Source: JAOPZW01 sp036555665 (lineage in GTDB: Bacteria; Actinomycetota; Thermoleophilia; Solirubrobacterales; Solirubrobacteraceae). From it: a stretch of 16,672 nt of DNA. Positions 1-7,700 of the stretch are shown here, piece by piece (the stretch's first letter is position 1; the number at the start of each line of letters is the position of its first letter). The notes below the pieces were generated by a model, which ran no database searches, was not told where the DNA came from, and was given only the letters and a program-made list of their open reading frames with translations. The position numbers and the translations under genes were made by a program. Location of the stretch: the NCBI GenBank assembly GCA_036555665.1, contig DATBKW010000253.1, forward strand, positions 1 through 16,672, read 5' to 3'.

Positions 1-27
1 GCCGTCGGAGTGGCTGAATCCTCGGGT

Positions 28-47
28 CGCCGGCCCACCGGCCGGCG
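28..47. promoter_or_regulatory. Perfect 8-bp GC hairpin in the leader of the metallopeptidase gene
   Basis: CGCCGGCC at 28-35 pairs perfectly with GGCCGGCG at 40-47 around a four-base CACC loop, with a further T-G wobble at 27/48. It ends 13 bases before the Shine-Dalgarno sequence of the metallopeptidase gene. No T-run follows it. It could be the terminator of an unseen gene to the left (a TGA lies at 15-17) or a 5' leader structure of the peptidase mRNA. The structure is directly visible; its role is inference, and GC-rich DNA forms such stems by chance more often than average DNA. Confidence 0.4.
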
Positions 48-60
48 GCACCATCTCCTT

Positions 61-70
61 GGGAGGGGAG
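61..70 (+). promoter_or_regulatory. Ribosome binding site fixing the metallopeptidase start
   Basis: GGGAGGGGAG sits six bases before the ATG at 77. A TTG at 59 in the same frame overlaps this Shine-Dalgarno sequence, so it cannot be the start. The ATG at 77 is also the one that opens directly into a signal peptide. Confidence 0.75.
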
Positions 71-76
71 TCCCAC

Positions 77-3000
77 ATGCGCGCGCAGCGAGGGTTCGTC
101 GCAGGGTGTGTCCTGGCGGTCATGCTGGCCTTGGCGGCATCGGCCTGGGCGGACACCGACATACAGGGCAACCCGACCGGGTTGCCGGACATCGACGTGC
201 GGACCGGGACACAGGCGCCCACGCACGCTCAACGCGCGGCGGCCGCGGCGCTCGATGCCCAGGTCGCCTGGAACGACTTCGGGACGCCGTCCTCGCTGGT
301 GAACTCCGGCGGGGCGCTCGGCGCCACTGTGCAGGGGTCGAACGCGACCGGCGCGGCCCGCGCCTGGCTCTCCGCCCATCGCTCGCTGTACCGCCTGGGC
401 TCGACGGCCGGCTTCGACCTCGTGGCCGACAACGCGCTGCCCGGCTCGAGCACCCACGCCGTCACTCTGCGCCAGACCGTCGGCGGCCTCGACGCCGCCG
501 GTGGCGGACTCGTCACCATCGGCGTGACCAAGGCCGGTGCCGTGTGGAAGGTGGTCTCGGCGTCTTCGTCGCTGACCACCGACCAAGCCCTCCGCGGCAA
601 GGCCCGGCTGGCCGACGGTCAGGCGTGGCAGAAGGCGGCGGCCAGCGTCGGCCGCGTCAAGTCGCTGGCGCAGATCGCGCGTCTGCGCGGCAAGAAGTCA
701 AGGCTCGGCCATGGTTGGCGCGGACTGCGCGTCGCCGGGCTGGGCGACGTCCAGCGCGCTCGCAAGATCGCCTTCCCGACGATCTCGCACGGCTTCGTCC
801 CCGCCTACGAGACGCTCGTCGTCGACAGCCAGAGCGCCGATCCGGCGGCATACGACGTGTTCGTCGACGCGCGCAGCGGCGCCATCCTCGCGCGCGAGAA
901 CCTCGTCGACTCCGAGTCCGACGCCTCGGCCGCGCAGGCGGCCGAGGAGCCGACGCCGTTCACGGGCGAGCTGCCCGCCGCGGACGGCGGCTGCGACACC
1001 CAGAAGGGCCCGTTCACCGTGGCCGACGGCGCCGGCGTGCGCGCGATCGACGTCTACGCCAACGCCGATTCGAACCTCAACGACATCGTCCTCAAGCTCT
1101 TCCGCGGCACCACCGAGGTAGCCGAGGCCGACACGATCCGCACGCCCGAGCGCATCCGCTACTCGCCCGCCGGCGGCGTCCCCGCGGGCGACTACTTCGT
1201 CCAGGTCTGCGAGTTCGCCAACAACCAGCCGCCGGTCGACCCGCGCACCTACAGCGGCACGATCGGCTTCGACACCAGTGTGGCACCGCAGCCCTACACG
1301 GCGCGCTGGGATGCCAACCCGGCCAACCCGCCGCTCAACCAGCTTCCCGCCGACCCGTGGAACGACCCGAGCACCGACACGCGCGTCGAGATGTGCTGGA
1401 AGCAGAGCACGACCGCCTCGGACTGCGACACGGTGGTCGGCAACCTCGCGTCGCGCTCGCCGTGGGATTTCAGCCCCAAGGCGAACGCGCCGACCTTCAC
1501 GACCGCGGGCAACAACGCGCGCGAGGCCGAGTCCTGGCAGGACGGCGACCAGCCCGGGCCCAACCAGTTCATGCCGACGAGCCCCACCCGCGACTACACG
1601 TTCCCGTGGACCAACGAGTGGTTCAACAAGGACTGCGACAGCTCCGGCCTCGTGGTCGGCAAGAGCCTCGACGTCTCGGCGGCGGCGGTGAACCTCTTCA
1701 CCGTCCATAACCGGATGCACGACTTCGCCTACCTGCTCGGCTTCACCGAGGACAACTTCAACTCGCAGGAGTCGAACTTCGGGCTGACCGAGCCGTTCCG
1801 CGAGAACGACCCGGTCGTCGGCGACGTCCAGGCCGGGGCCGCGGTGGCGGTGCGCGACAACGCGAACATGTCGACGCTGCCCGACGGCTCGTCGTCGATC
1901 ACCAACATGTACCTGTGGCAGCCGCTGGCGGGCTCGTTCTATCCGCCGTGCGTCGACGGCGACTTCGACGCCGGCGTGATCGGCCACGAGTACACCCACA
2001 TGATCGAGAACCGCACGATCGGCAAGGGCGCCAACCGCAGCGGCTTCCAGGCCGGCTCGATGGGCGAGGCCTCGGGCGACCTGTTCTCGATCGAGGAGCT
2101 CAACGAGTTCGGCCTCGTCCCGACCGGGGACGAGAACCGCTACGCCACCGGCACGTACGTGACCGGCAACAAGCTGCGGGGCATCCGCAACTACGCGCCG
2201 AACTTCCCCTACACCGGCGCGTTCCCCGAGCCGCGCCAATATCCGCAGGTCGACCCGCTGAACTTCAGCGACGTCGGCTATGACCTCACCGGGCCCGAGG
2301 TCCACGCCGACGGCGAGATCTGGGTGGCGATCAACTACGAGCTGCGCCGCGCGCTCTCGGCGAAGTACAACAAGCAGTTCCCCGATTCGGACAAGAGCCT
2401 GCAGAAGCAGTGCGCGCTCGGCCAGCTCCCGGTCACCCAGTGCCCGGGCAACCGCCGCTGGATCCAGCTGTACTTCGACTCGTTCCTGCTCATGCCGACC
2501 GCGCCGTCGATGATCGACGCGCGCAACGCGATCCTGGCCGCCGACGAGGCGCGCTTCGGCGGCGCCGACCAGAACGAGATCTGGGCGGCCTTCGCCCGGC
2601 GTGGCATGGGCAGCGGCGCGTCACAGACCAACACGAGCGGGCGCGTGCGCGGCGTGGAGTCCGACACCGATCCGCTGCCCGACTTCGAGGCGCCGGGGCA
2701 GGCCAACGCCAACGTGACGTTTGCCGCCCAGAGCACCGAGTCGGGCAACCCGGCCGTCAAGGCCCGCATCTACGTGGGTCACTACGAGGCGCGGATCTCG
2801 CCGATCGCCGACACCGATCCGGCGACCGACGCGCCGGAAACGGCGACGGCCGACAACCTCGACGAGCAGGCCGTCTTTGCGCCGGGGACCTACGAGTTCA
2901 TCGCGACCGCTCCCGGCTACGGCGCCGTGCGTTTCCGCAAGACGTTCAAGGCCGGCAGCACCCACACGATCACCCTGCGCTTCGCGCCGAACTTCGCGTC

Positions 3001-3661
3001 GACGTCGCAGGGCGCGACGGCGACCGGTGACGTGACGCCGTTGACGTCGCCATCGGGCCCCGTGCTCCAGGACGGGCCGCAGGTCCTCAAGAATCTCATC
3101 GACGACTCGGAGATCAGCGACTGGCAGGCGGCCGCCACCCAGGCCGCCGACGGCTCCTACAACGTCGACGGCAAGCAGGTGACGATCGACCTCGCCGGCT
3201 CGCGCCCGCAGACGATCCGCCGCGTGCAGGTCAGCGCGCTGCTCGGGCCGGTGTTCGATCCCAACGCCTCGCCGCGGACGCCCGACCTGACGCAGAACCG
3301 CTTCACCGCACTGCGCCAGTTCGAGATCTGGACCTGCAACGACCAGGCCGCCGACTGCTCGAACGACGACAGCTACCAGCGCGCGTACGCGAGCGCATCG
3401 GACGCCTTCCCGGCCGATGTCCCGCGGCCGGTCGCGCCGATGCTGCAGCTGCGCACCTTCACCTTCTCGCCGGTGCGGGCGACGCACCTGCGGCTGGTGG
3501 TGCGCAACAGCCAGTGCACCGGCGGGCCCGCCTACCAGGGCGAGCAGGACGCCGATCCCAACAACGCGACCGACTGCAACTCGGCCGGCCCGGCGTCGAC
3601 GCGCTACGTGCGCGTGGCCGAGGTGCAGGCCTTCGCCGGCAACTCAACCGCCCAGGGTTAG
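77..3661 (+). CDS. Secreted M36 (fungalysin-type) zinc metallopeptidase with PPC-like insertion and C-terminal beta-domains
   Basis: This 1194-residue protein is an exported zinc endopeptidase of family M36. Residues 1-25 form a signal peptide ending in ASAWA. Residues about 45-275 are a fungalysin/thermolysin-type propeptide (ARAWLSAHRSLYRLG), ending in a PepSY-like strand (AYDVFVDARSGAILARENL). Residues about 297-400 look like a bacterial pre-peptidase (PPC) beta-sandwich inserted before the catalytic domain. The catalytic domain has the zinc motif HEYTH at 637-641, a third ligand E664 in GEASGD, and the M36-typical HADGEIW at 743-749. From about 880 follow a carboxypeptidase-regulatory-like beta-domain and, from about 1005, a discoidin-like domain with many cysteines. 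All catalytic residues are present, so the enzyme should be active after propeptide removal. It is larger than simple fungalysins because of the added domains. It stands alone on the plus strand, convergent with the arabinose operon. Its natural substrate is unknown; role in extracellular protein degradation is inferred. Confidence 0.9.
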   Translation: MRAQRGFVAGCVLAVMLALAASAWADTDIQGNPTGLPDIDVRTGTQAPTHAQRAAAAALDAQVAWNDFGTPSSLVNSGGALGATVQGSNATGAARAWLSAHRSLYRLGSTAGFDLVADNALPGSSTHAVTLRQTVGGLDAAGGGLVTIGVTKAGAVWKVVSASSSLTTDQALRGKARLADGQAWQKAAASVGRVKSLAQIARLRGKKSRLGHGWRGLRVAGLGDVQRARKIAFPTISHGFVPAYETLVVDSQSADPAAYDVFVDARSGAILARENLVDSESDASAAQAAEEPTPFTGELPAADGGCDTQKGPFTVADGAGVRAIDVYANADSNLNDIVLKLFRGTTEVAEADTIRTPERIRYSPAGGVPAGDYFVQVCEFANNQPPVDPRTYSGTIGFDTSVAPQPYTARWDANPANPPLNQLPADPWNDPSTDTRVEMCWKQSTTASDCDTVVGNLASRSPWDFSPKANAPTFTTAGNNAREAESWQDGDQPGPNQFMPTSPTRDYTFPWTNEWFNKDCDSSGLVVGKSLDVSAAAVNLFTVHNRMHDFAYLLGFTEDNFNSQESNFGLTEPFRENDPVVGDVQAGAAVAVRDNANMSTLPDGSSSITNMYLWQPLAGSFYPPCVDGDFDAGVIGHEYTHMIENRTIGKGANRSGFQAGSMGEASGDLFSIEELNEFGLVPTGDENRYATGTYVTGNKLRGIRNYAPNFPYTGAFPEPRQYPQVDPLNFSDVGYDLTGPEVHADGEIWVAINYELRRALSAKYNKQFPDSDKSLQKQCALGQLPVTQCPGNRRWIQLYFDSFLLMPTAPSMIDARNAILAADEARFGGADQNEIWAAFARRGMGSGASQTNTSGRVRGVESDTDPLPDFEAPGQANANVTFAAQSTESGNPAVKARIYVGHYEARISPIADTDPATDAPETATADNLDEQAVFAPGTYEFIATAPGYGAVRFRKTFKAGSTHTITLRFAPNFASTSQGATATGDVTPLTSPSGPVLQDGPQVLKNLIDDSEISDWQAAATQAADGSYNVDGKQVTIDLAGSRPQTIRRVQVSALLGPVFDPNASPRTPDLTQNRFTALRQFEIWTCNDQAADCSNDDSYQRAYASASDAFPADVPRPVAPMLQLRTFTFSPVRATHLRLVVRNSQCTGGPAYQGEQDADPNNATDCNSAGPASTRYVRVAEVQAFAGNSTAQG

Positions 3662-3963
3662 CCGCAGACCAGGCTCGAGTACTGAAAGGAGGCGTGGCTG
3701 CCGCGGTTGCCGGCGGCCACGCCGTTGACTCCCGCGCAGGCCTCGACGTTGGCCAACGACGTCACGAACGTGCCCCGGCGCGTCGCGCGGACGTGGCGGA
3801 CGATGCGGCTCCCCGTCGATGGCGTGATCGTCAGCCGCACGCGCTCGTGGGCGTGAAAGCCGCTCCCGCGGACCTTCAGCGTCTCGATGCCCGAGGCCGT
3901 GAGGCGGGCGTGGTGCCCGCTCCCGGCGAGCATCGCGATGGCGACGAGCGCGGCGAGCTTCAT
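3658..3963 (-). CDS. Small secreted TIG/IPT-like protein, last gene of the operon
   Basis: This protein has 101 residues. Residues 1 to about 17 (MKLAALVAIAMLAGSG) resemble a short signal peptide with a hydrophobic core. The rest reads as one all-beta domain of IPT/TIG type: a strand LKVRGSGFHAHERVRLTI, then VRHVRATRRGTFVTSL, with two cysteines near the C-terminus (VEACAG and LVCG) that could form a disulfide. No catalytic motif is visible and I do not recognise a defined function. The start is ATG 3963, which forms an ATGA overlap with the stop of the PEP-mutase-family gene and lies eight bases after AAGGAG; a GTG at 3972 overlaps that Shine-Dalgarno sequence and is rejected. Its TAA overlaps the TAG of the convergent metallopeptidase by 4 bp. 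Similar small surface proteins are, from memory, common in Thermoleophilia; a wall- or polysaccharide-associated role is only a guess. Confidence 0.7.
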   Translation of the reverse strand: MKLAALVAIAMLAGSGHHARLTASGIETLKVRGSGFHAHERVRLTITPSTGSRIVRHVRATRRGTFVTSLANVEACAGVNGVAAGNRGSHASFQYSSLVCG

Positions 3964-4772
3964 GTGAGCCACTCCTTCAGCTGCGCGGGCGCGACGAGCG
4001 CCGAGAAGTCGCCGTCGTCGCGGAGCAGCTCGGCCGCCGAGACCATGGCGTCGACCGCGGCCCAGGTGAACGCCCCGCCCACGCTGATGCGCTGGGCGCC
4101 GGCCTCGGTGATCTCGCTCAGCGAGGCGAAGCCGCGGTGGCCGAGCACGTTGACGGGCTTGGACACGGCGCCGCAGATCGCGCGGATCTCGTCGGCGCTG
4201 CGCAGGCCGGGGGCGAAGAGGACGTCGGCCCCGGCCCGTTCGTAGGCCTGCAGGCGGGCGATGGTGTCGTCGAGGTCGGGGTTGCCGCGGATGTGATTCT
4301 CGGCGCGCCCCGTGAGGGTGAACGGGAAGTCCAGCGCGCGGGCCGCCTCGACCGCGGCGGCGACGCGCTCGACCGCCTCCTCGAGGGCGTAGACCCTGTC
4401 GTCGTCGCGGTCGTAGTCCTCGATCGAGCCGCCCACCGCGCCGGCGCGGGCGGCGCGGGTGATCGCGCTCGCGGCGTCCTGCGGTGCGGGCCCGTAGCCG
4501 TTCTCGAGATCCATCGAGACGGGCAGGTCCGTCGCCGCCGCCAGCACGCCGGCGTGCTCGATGACCTCGTCGAGCGTCACGTCGCCGTCCAGGCGCCCGA
4601 GCGTGAACGCGAAGCCCGAGCTCGTGCTGGCGATGGCCTTGAACCCCAGCCCCGCGAGGACCTTGGTCGACCCCGCGTCCCAGGCGTTGGCGATGACGAA
4701 CGGGTCGCCCTCGTGCAGGGCGCGGAAGGCCGCGCCCTTCTCGTGTTGTGTCGTCGGCATGTCACACATCAT
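3960..4772 (-). CDS. Isocitrate lyase / phosphoenolpyruvate mutase family protein
   Basis: This is a 270-residue TIM-barrel protein of the ICL/PEP-mutase superfamily, close to the PF13714-type branch that cleaves or rearranges 2-oxo or dicarboxylic acids at a C-C or P-C bond. Family signatures in order are: NAWDAGSTKVLAGLGFKAIASTSSG (given here in pieces: NAWDAGS at 29-35 and ASTSSG at 48-53), the metal-site region SMDLENGYG at 86-94, SIEDY at 116-120, TGRAEN at 154-159, VLGHRG at 209-214, and RISVGGAF at 228-235. The KKCGH catalytic loop of true isocitrate and methylisocitrate lyases is absent, so it is not a glyoxylate-shunt enzyme. The substrate cannot be read from the sequence. ATG 4772 overlaps the TGA of the arabinofuranosidase gene (ATGA), which favours it; ATG 4760 is an alternative. 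It is probably cytosolic. Why it sits in an arabinose operon is not obvious. Confidence 0.8.
   Translation of the reverse strand: MMCDMPTTQHEKGAAFRALHEGDPFVIANAWDAGSTKVLAGLGFKAIASTSSGFAFTLGRLDGDVTLDEVIEHAGVLAAATDLPVSMDLENGYGPAPQDAASAITRAARAGAVGGSIEDYDRDDDRVYALEEAVERVAAAVEAARALDFPFTLTGRAENHIRGNPDLDDTIARLQAYERAGADVLFAPGLRSADEIRAICGAVSKPVNVLGHRGFASLSEITEAGAQRISVGGAFTWAAVDAMVSAAELLRDDGDFSALVAPAQLKEWLT
3972..3977 (-). promoter_or_regulatory. Ribosome binding site of the small secreted protein gene
   Basis: AAGGAG on the minus strand stands eight bases before ATG 3963. It lies inside the end of the PEP-mutase-family gene, so the small protein can be translated both by its own ribosome binding and by coupling through the ATGA overlap. 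Confidence 0.7.
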
Positions 4773-7700
4773 GAGCCTGTCACCCGCAGGACGGTCACCG
4801 AGCTGGGAGGCAACAGCAGCTTGGTACTGGTGCCGAGACCGCTGACCTCCCGCGTCGTGGGCGCGATCGCGTCGGGCTCGTCGAGCGTGTTGCGCGCCGA
4901 CGGATCGCCCGTGAGCACCGTCAGCGTCCCGGTCGAGTCGATGCGGCCCACCCCGCCGAACGACAGGCGCGCCGTGTGCTGCAGCGAGGTCGGGTTGACG
5001 AGCTTGACGTAGAACGTCGTCCGCCCGCCCGACCGGGTCGTCGTCACCGCCTGGCGCAGGCCCTGCGCGCCGCTCAGCGCGCTGCCGATGACATTGCGCC
5101 CGAGGTTGGTCGAGAACATGCGCTGCACCCAATAGGACGGCGAGCCGTAGCTGCGCGACGCGTCGATGCCGAACAGGTTCGTCGGCCAGTTGGGCGCGTT
5201 CTCGTTGACGATGATCGGCGCGTACGTGCTGCCGAGCACGAGGTCGGAGTTGCGCTCAAGGCCGGTCAGGAACGAGGCCTCGCCGACCGCGGCGCGCAGC
5301 GTGCCCGTCGGACTGCCGTCGAGGGCGCCGTACTCGCCGACGATCACGCGCGGCCCGCTGCGGTCGGCGCGGTCGTAGCGATTGGCGTTGTCGACGAACC
5401 ACGAGGGCGGGTTGTAGTAGTGGTCGTCGATCACGTCGGGCGTACGGCTGGACACCGGCGTGGTGGCGACGATCTTCAGCTGCGGATAGCGGTCCTTGAT
5501 CGCGTCGTACATGTCCGCGAAGCGCCACTCGTAGCTGCCCGAGGAGTCGAAGAAGTCCTCGTTGCCGATCTCCACGTAGTGCAGGTCGAACGGCTTGGGG
5601 TGGCCGTCGGCGGCGCGCCGGGCGCCCCAGGTCGTCGAGGTGTCGCCGATGGCGTACTCGATCTCATCCAGCGCGTCCTGCACGTAGGGCCCGAAGTCCT
5701 CCTCGGGGACGTGCTGGCCGTTGAGGGTGTAGCCGGCAAACACCGCCAGCAGCGGCTGGGCGCCGACGTCCTCGGCCAGCCGCAGGTACTCGAGCAGGCC
5801 CAGGCCGTCGGTGGACCAGTAGCCCCACGCCGTGTTCTGGTGGCCCGGCCGCTCCCAGATCGGGCCGATCGTCTTCTTCCAGTCAAACCGTGTGGCGAGC
5901 GTGTTGCCCTCCAGGTAGTTGCCGCCCGGCACGCGGAAGAAGCCGGGCTGCATCGCGGCGATCTTCTCCATCAGATCGCGCCGCATCCCGTTGGCGCGGT
6001 TCTTGTAGGTCGGCGGGAACAGCGAGACGACCGCCAGCCAGACGTCCTGGTCTGCGATCGGTTGACAGCGCCGCCCCGTGCAGCCGTTCTCCAGCGAGAC
6101 GACGACGCGGTTGTCGGTCGACGTGGCGATGCCGGCCGGCGTCTTGAGCGTGTAGCTCAGGTGGCTCCAGTCGCCTCCGATGGCGCCGAGCACGCGGCTG
6201 GCGAGCACGGTGCCGTCGGCCTTCTCCAGGCTCACGCGTGCGCGGCCGGTCCAGCCCGGCGTCGCCTTGGCCCACAGCGAGCCCTTGTAGGTCGTGGACG
6301 GGGCGACGGCGACGCCGTAGTAGCCGGCGTTGGCGGCGGCCACGCGCCCGCCCGCGGGCAGCGTCGCGACGTGCAGGCGCAGCGACCGATCGATCGCCGT
6401 GTTGAGCGGCTGCGCGGTGTCGATGGCGAACGAGCCGTCGCCGCCGCCGCCGCTCACCAGCGACCAGTACGGCACCGGCCCGCCGCCGCCCGGCGCGCCC
6501 TGGAAGGCCTCCTTGAAGGTCCGGTTGCGCACCAGCTCGGCGTACAGCCCGCCGTCGCCGGAGTGGCTGATGTCCTCCAGGAAGGCGCCGTACTGGGTCG
6601 AGTGCGTGGCAGCGCGGACGTCGGTGGCGTCGATGGCCAGGCGATCGAAGCCGGCAAGATCGGCCACCTGCGCCGCGGTCAAGGCGAAGCGCACGAGCTG
6701 CACCTCGTCGACCGCGCCGGTCAGGCGCGGCGGATCGCCGCTCGTGCTGCCGACGGTGAACGGCTGGTCGCTGTCGCCCGAGGCCGAGGTGCAGCTCGAC
6801 ACGTCGAGCGCGCTGCCCGCGGGCGTGCCGCACGAGCCGTCGGCCGGCGCGACAGGCGCCGGCTCGCCGTCGACGTAGAGCGTCAGGCGCTGCGCTGCGC
6901 GGTCGAGCACGAGCGTCGCGTTGTGCCAGGCGTCGTCGGCGACGGCCGCCGACGTGGTCGTCACGTCGATGCGCCCGGCACCGGTGCCGATGCTCGCGTG
7001 CACCTGGCCGCCGTCGACGGCGAGCAGGTAGCCGTCGCCCTTGCTCACCACCGGTCCGGAACCGCGCGTCCGCACCCACGCGCTCAGCGAGGCCGAGCCG
7101 GTGCCGATGTCCAGCGCCGGCGCGTCGCCCATCGTGACGTCGCCGTCGCCGGGGAGGGCGACCGCGGTCTTCGACGCGCCGCTCGTCCACGAGGCGCCGC
7201 GCAGCGTGCCGTCGGCGCCGTCGGGCGAGGCGTCGTGTGCCACGGTGCCCGCGCCCTCGTCGAAGTGCCACAGGCCCGAGGTCGCGAGCGCCGCCGCGGC
7301 CTGCGCGTCGAGCGGGAACGGATAGGTGCGAACGTCGTCGATCGCGCCGTCGAAGAAGTCGGCGGGGGCGCCGCCGAATTTGCCGCGGCCGATGACGAGG
7401 TGGCCGCCGGCCTTCCACGGCGAGGTGAAGCTCACCGTCTGCGCGGGCGTGCCGTTGACGTAGAGCGTCAGCGTGCGCGCGACGCCGTCGTAGACGCCGA
7501 CGAGGTGGTACCACTGGCCGATGCGCGCGGTCGCGCTCGATGCCGCGAACGTCGCGGCGGCGCCCGACGAGTCGGAGGCCAGCCGCGTGAAGGCGAAGCG
7601 CCCGTCGCCGCGGCGCTGCAGGTAGAAGCCGCCGACCTGGTCGCCGTCGATGCTGACCGCGGTGCGGAAGCCGTCGGGGGAGTCGACGCGCACCCACGCG

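Noticed and set aside
698..2305. A 535-codon minus-strand open frame inside the metallopeptidase gene
   Set aside because: The plus strand carries the zinc motif and M36 signatures; the antisense product is low-complexity and unrecognisable.
3661..3730. Bidirectional terminator hairpin at the convergent junction
   Set aside because: Only a 5-bp stem (GCCGC/GCGGC near 3699-3716) is visible, inside the small gene and without a T-run; too weak to annotate.
3960..4772. Calling the gene isocitrate lyase or methylisocitrate lyase
   Set aside because: The catalytic KKCGH loop is absent and the protein is shorter than isocitrate lyase; only the superfamily is supported.
4773..5132. N-terminal extension of the PEP-mutase-family frame
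   Set aside because: This stretch is the out-of-frame end of the arabinofuranosidase gene; the ATGA overlap at 4769-4772 gives a natural start.
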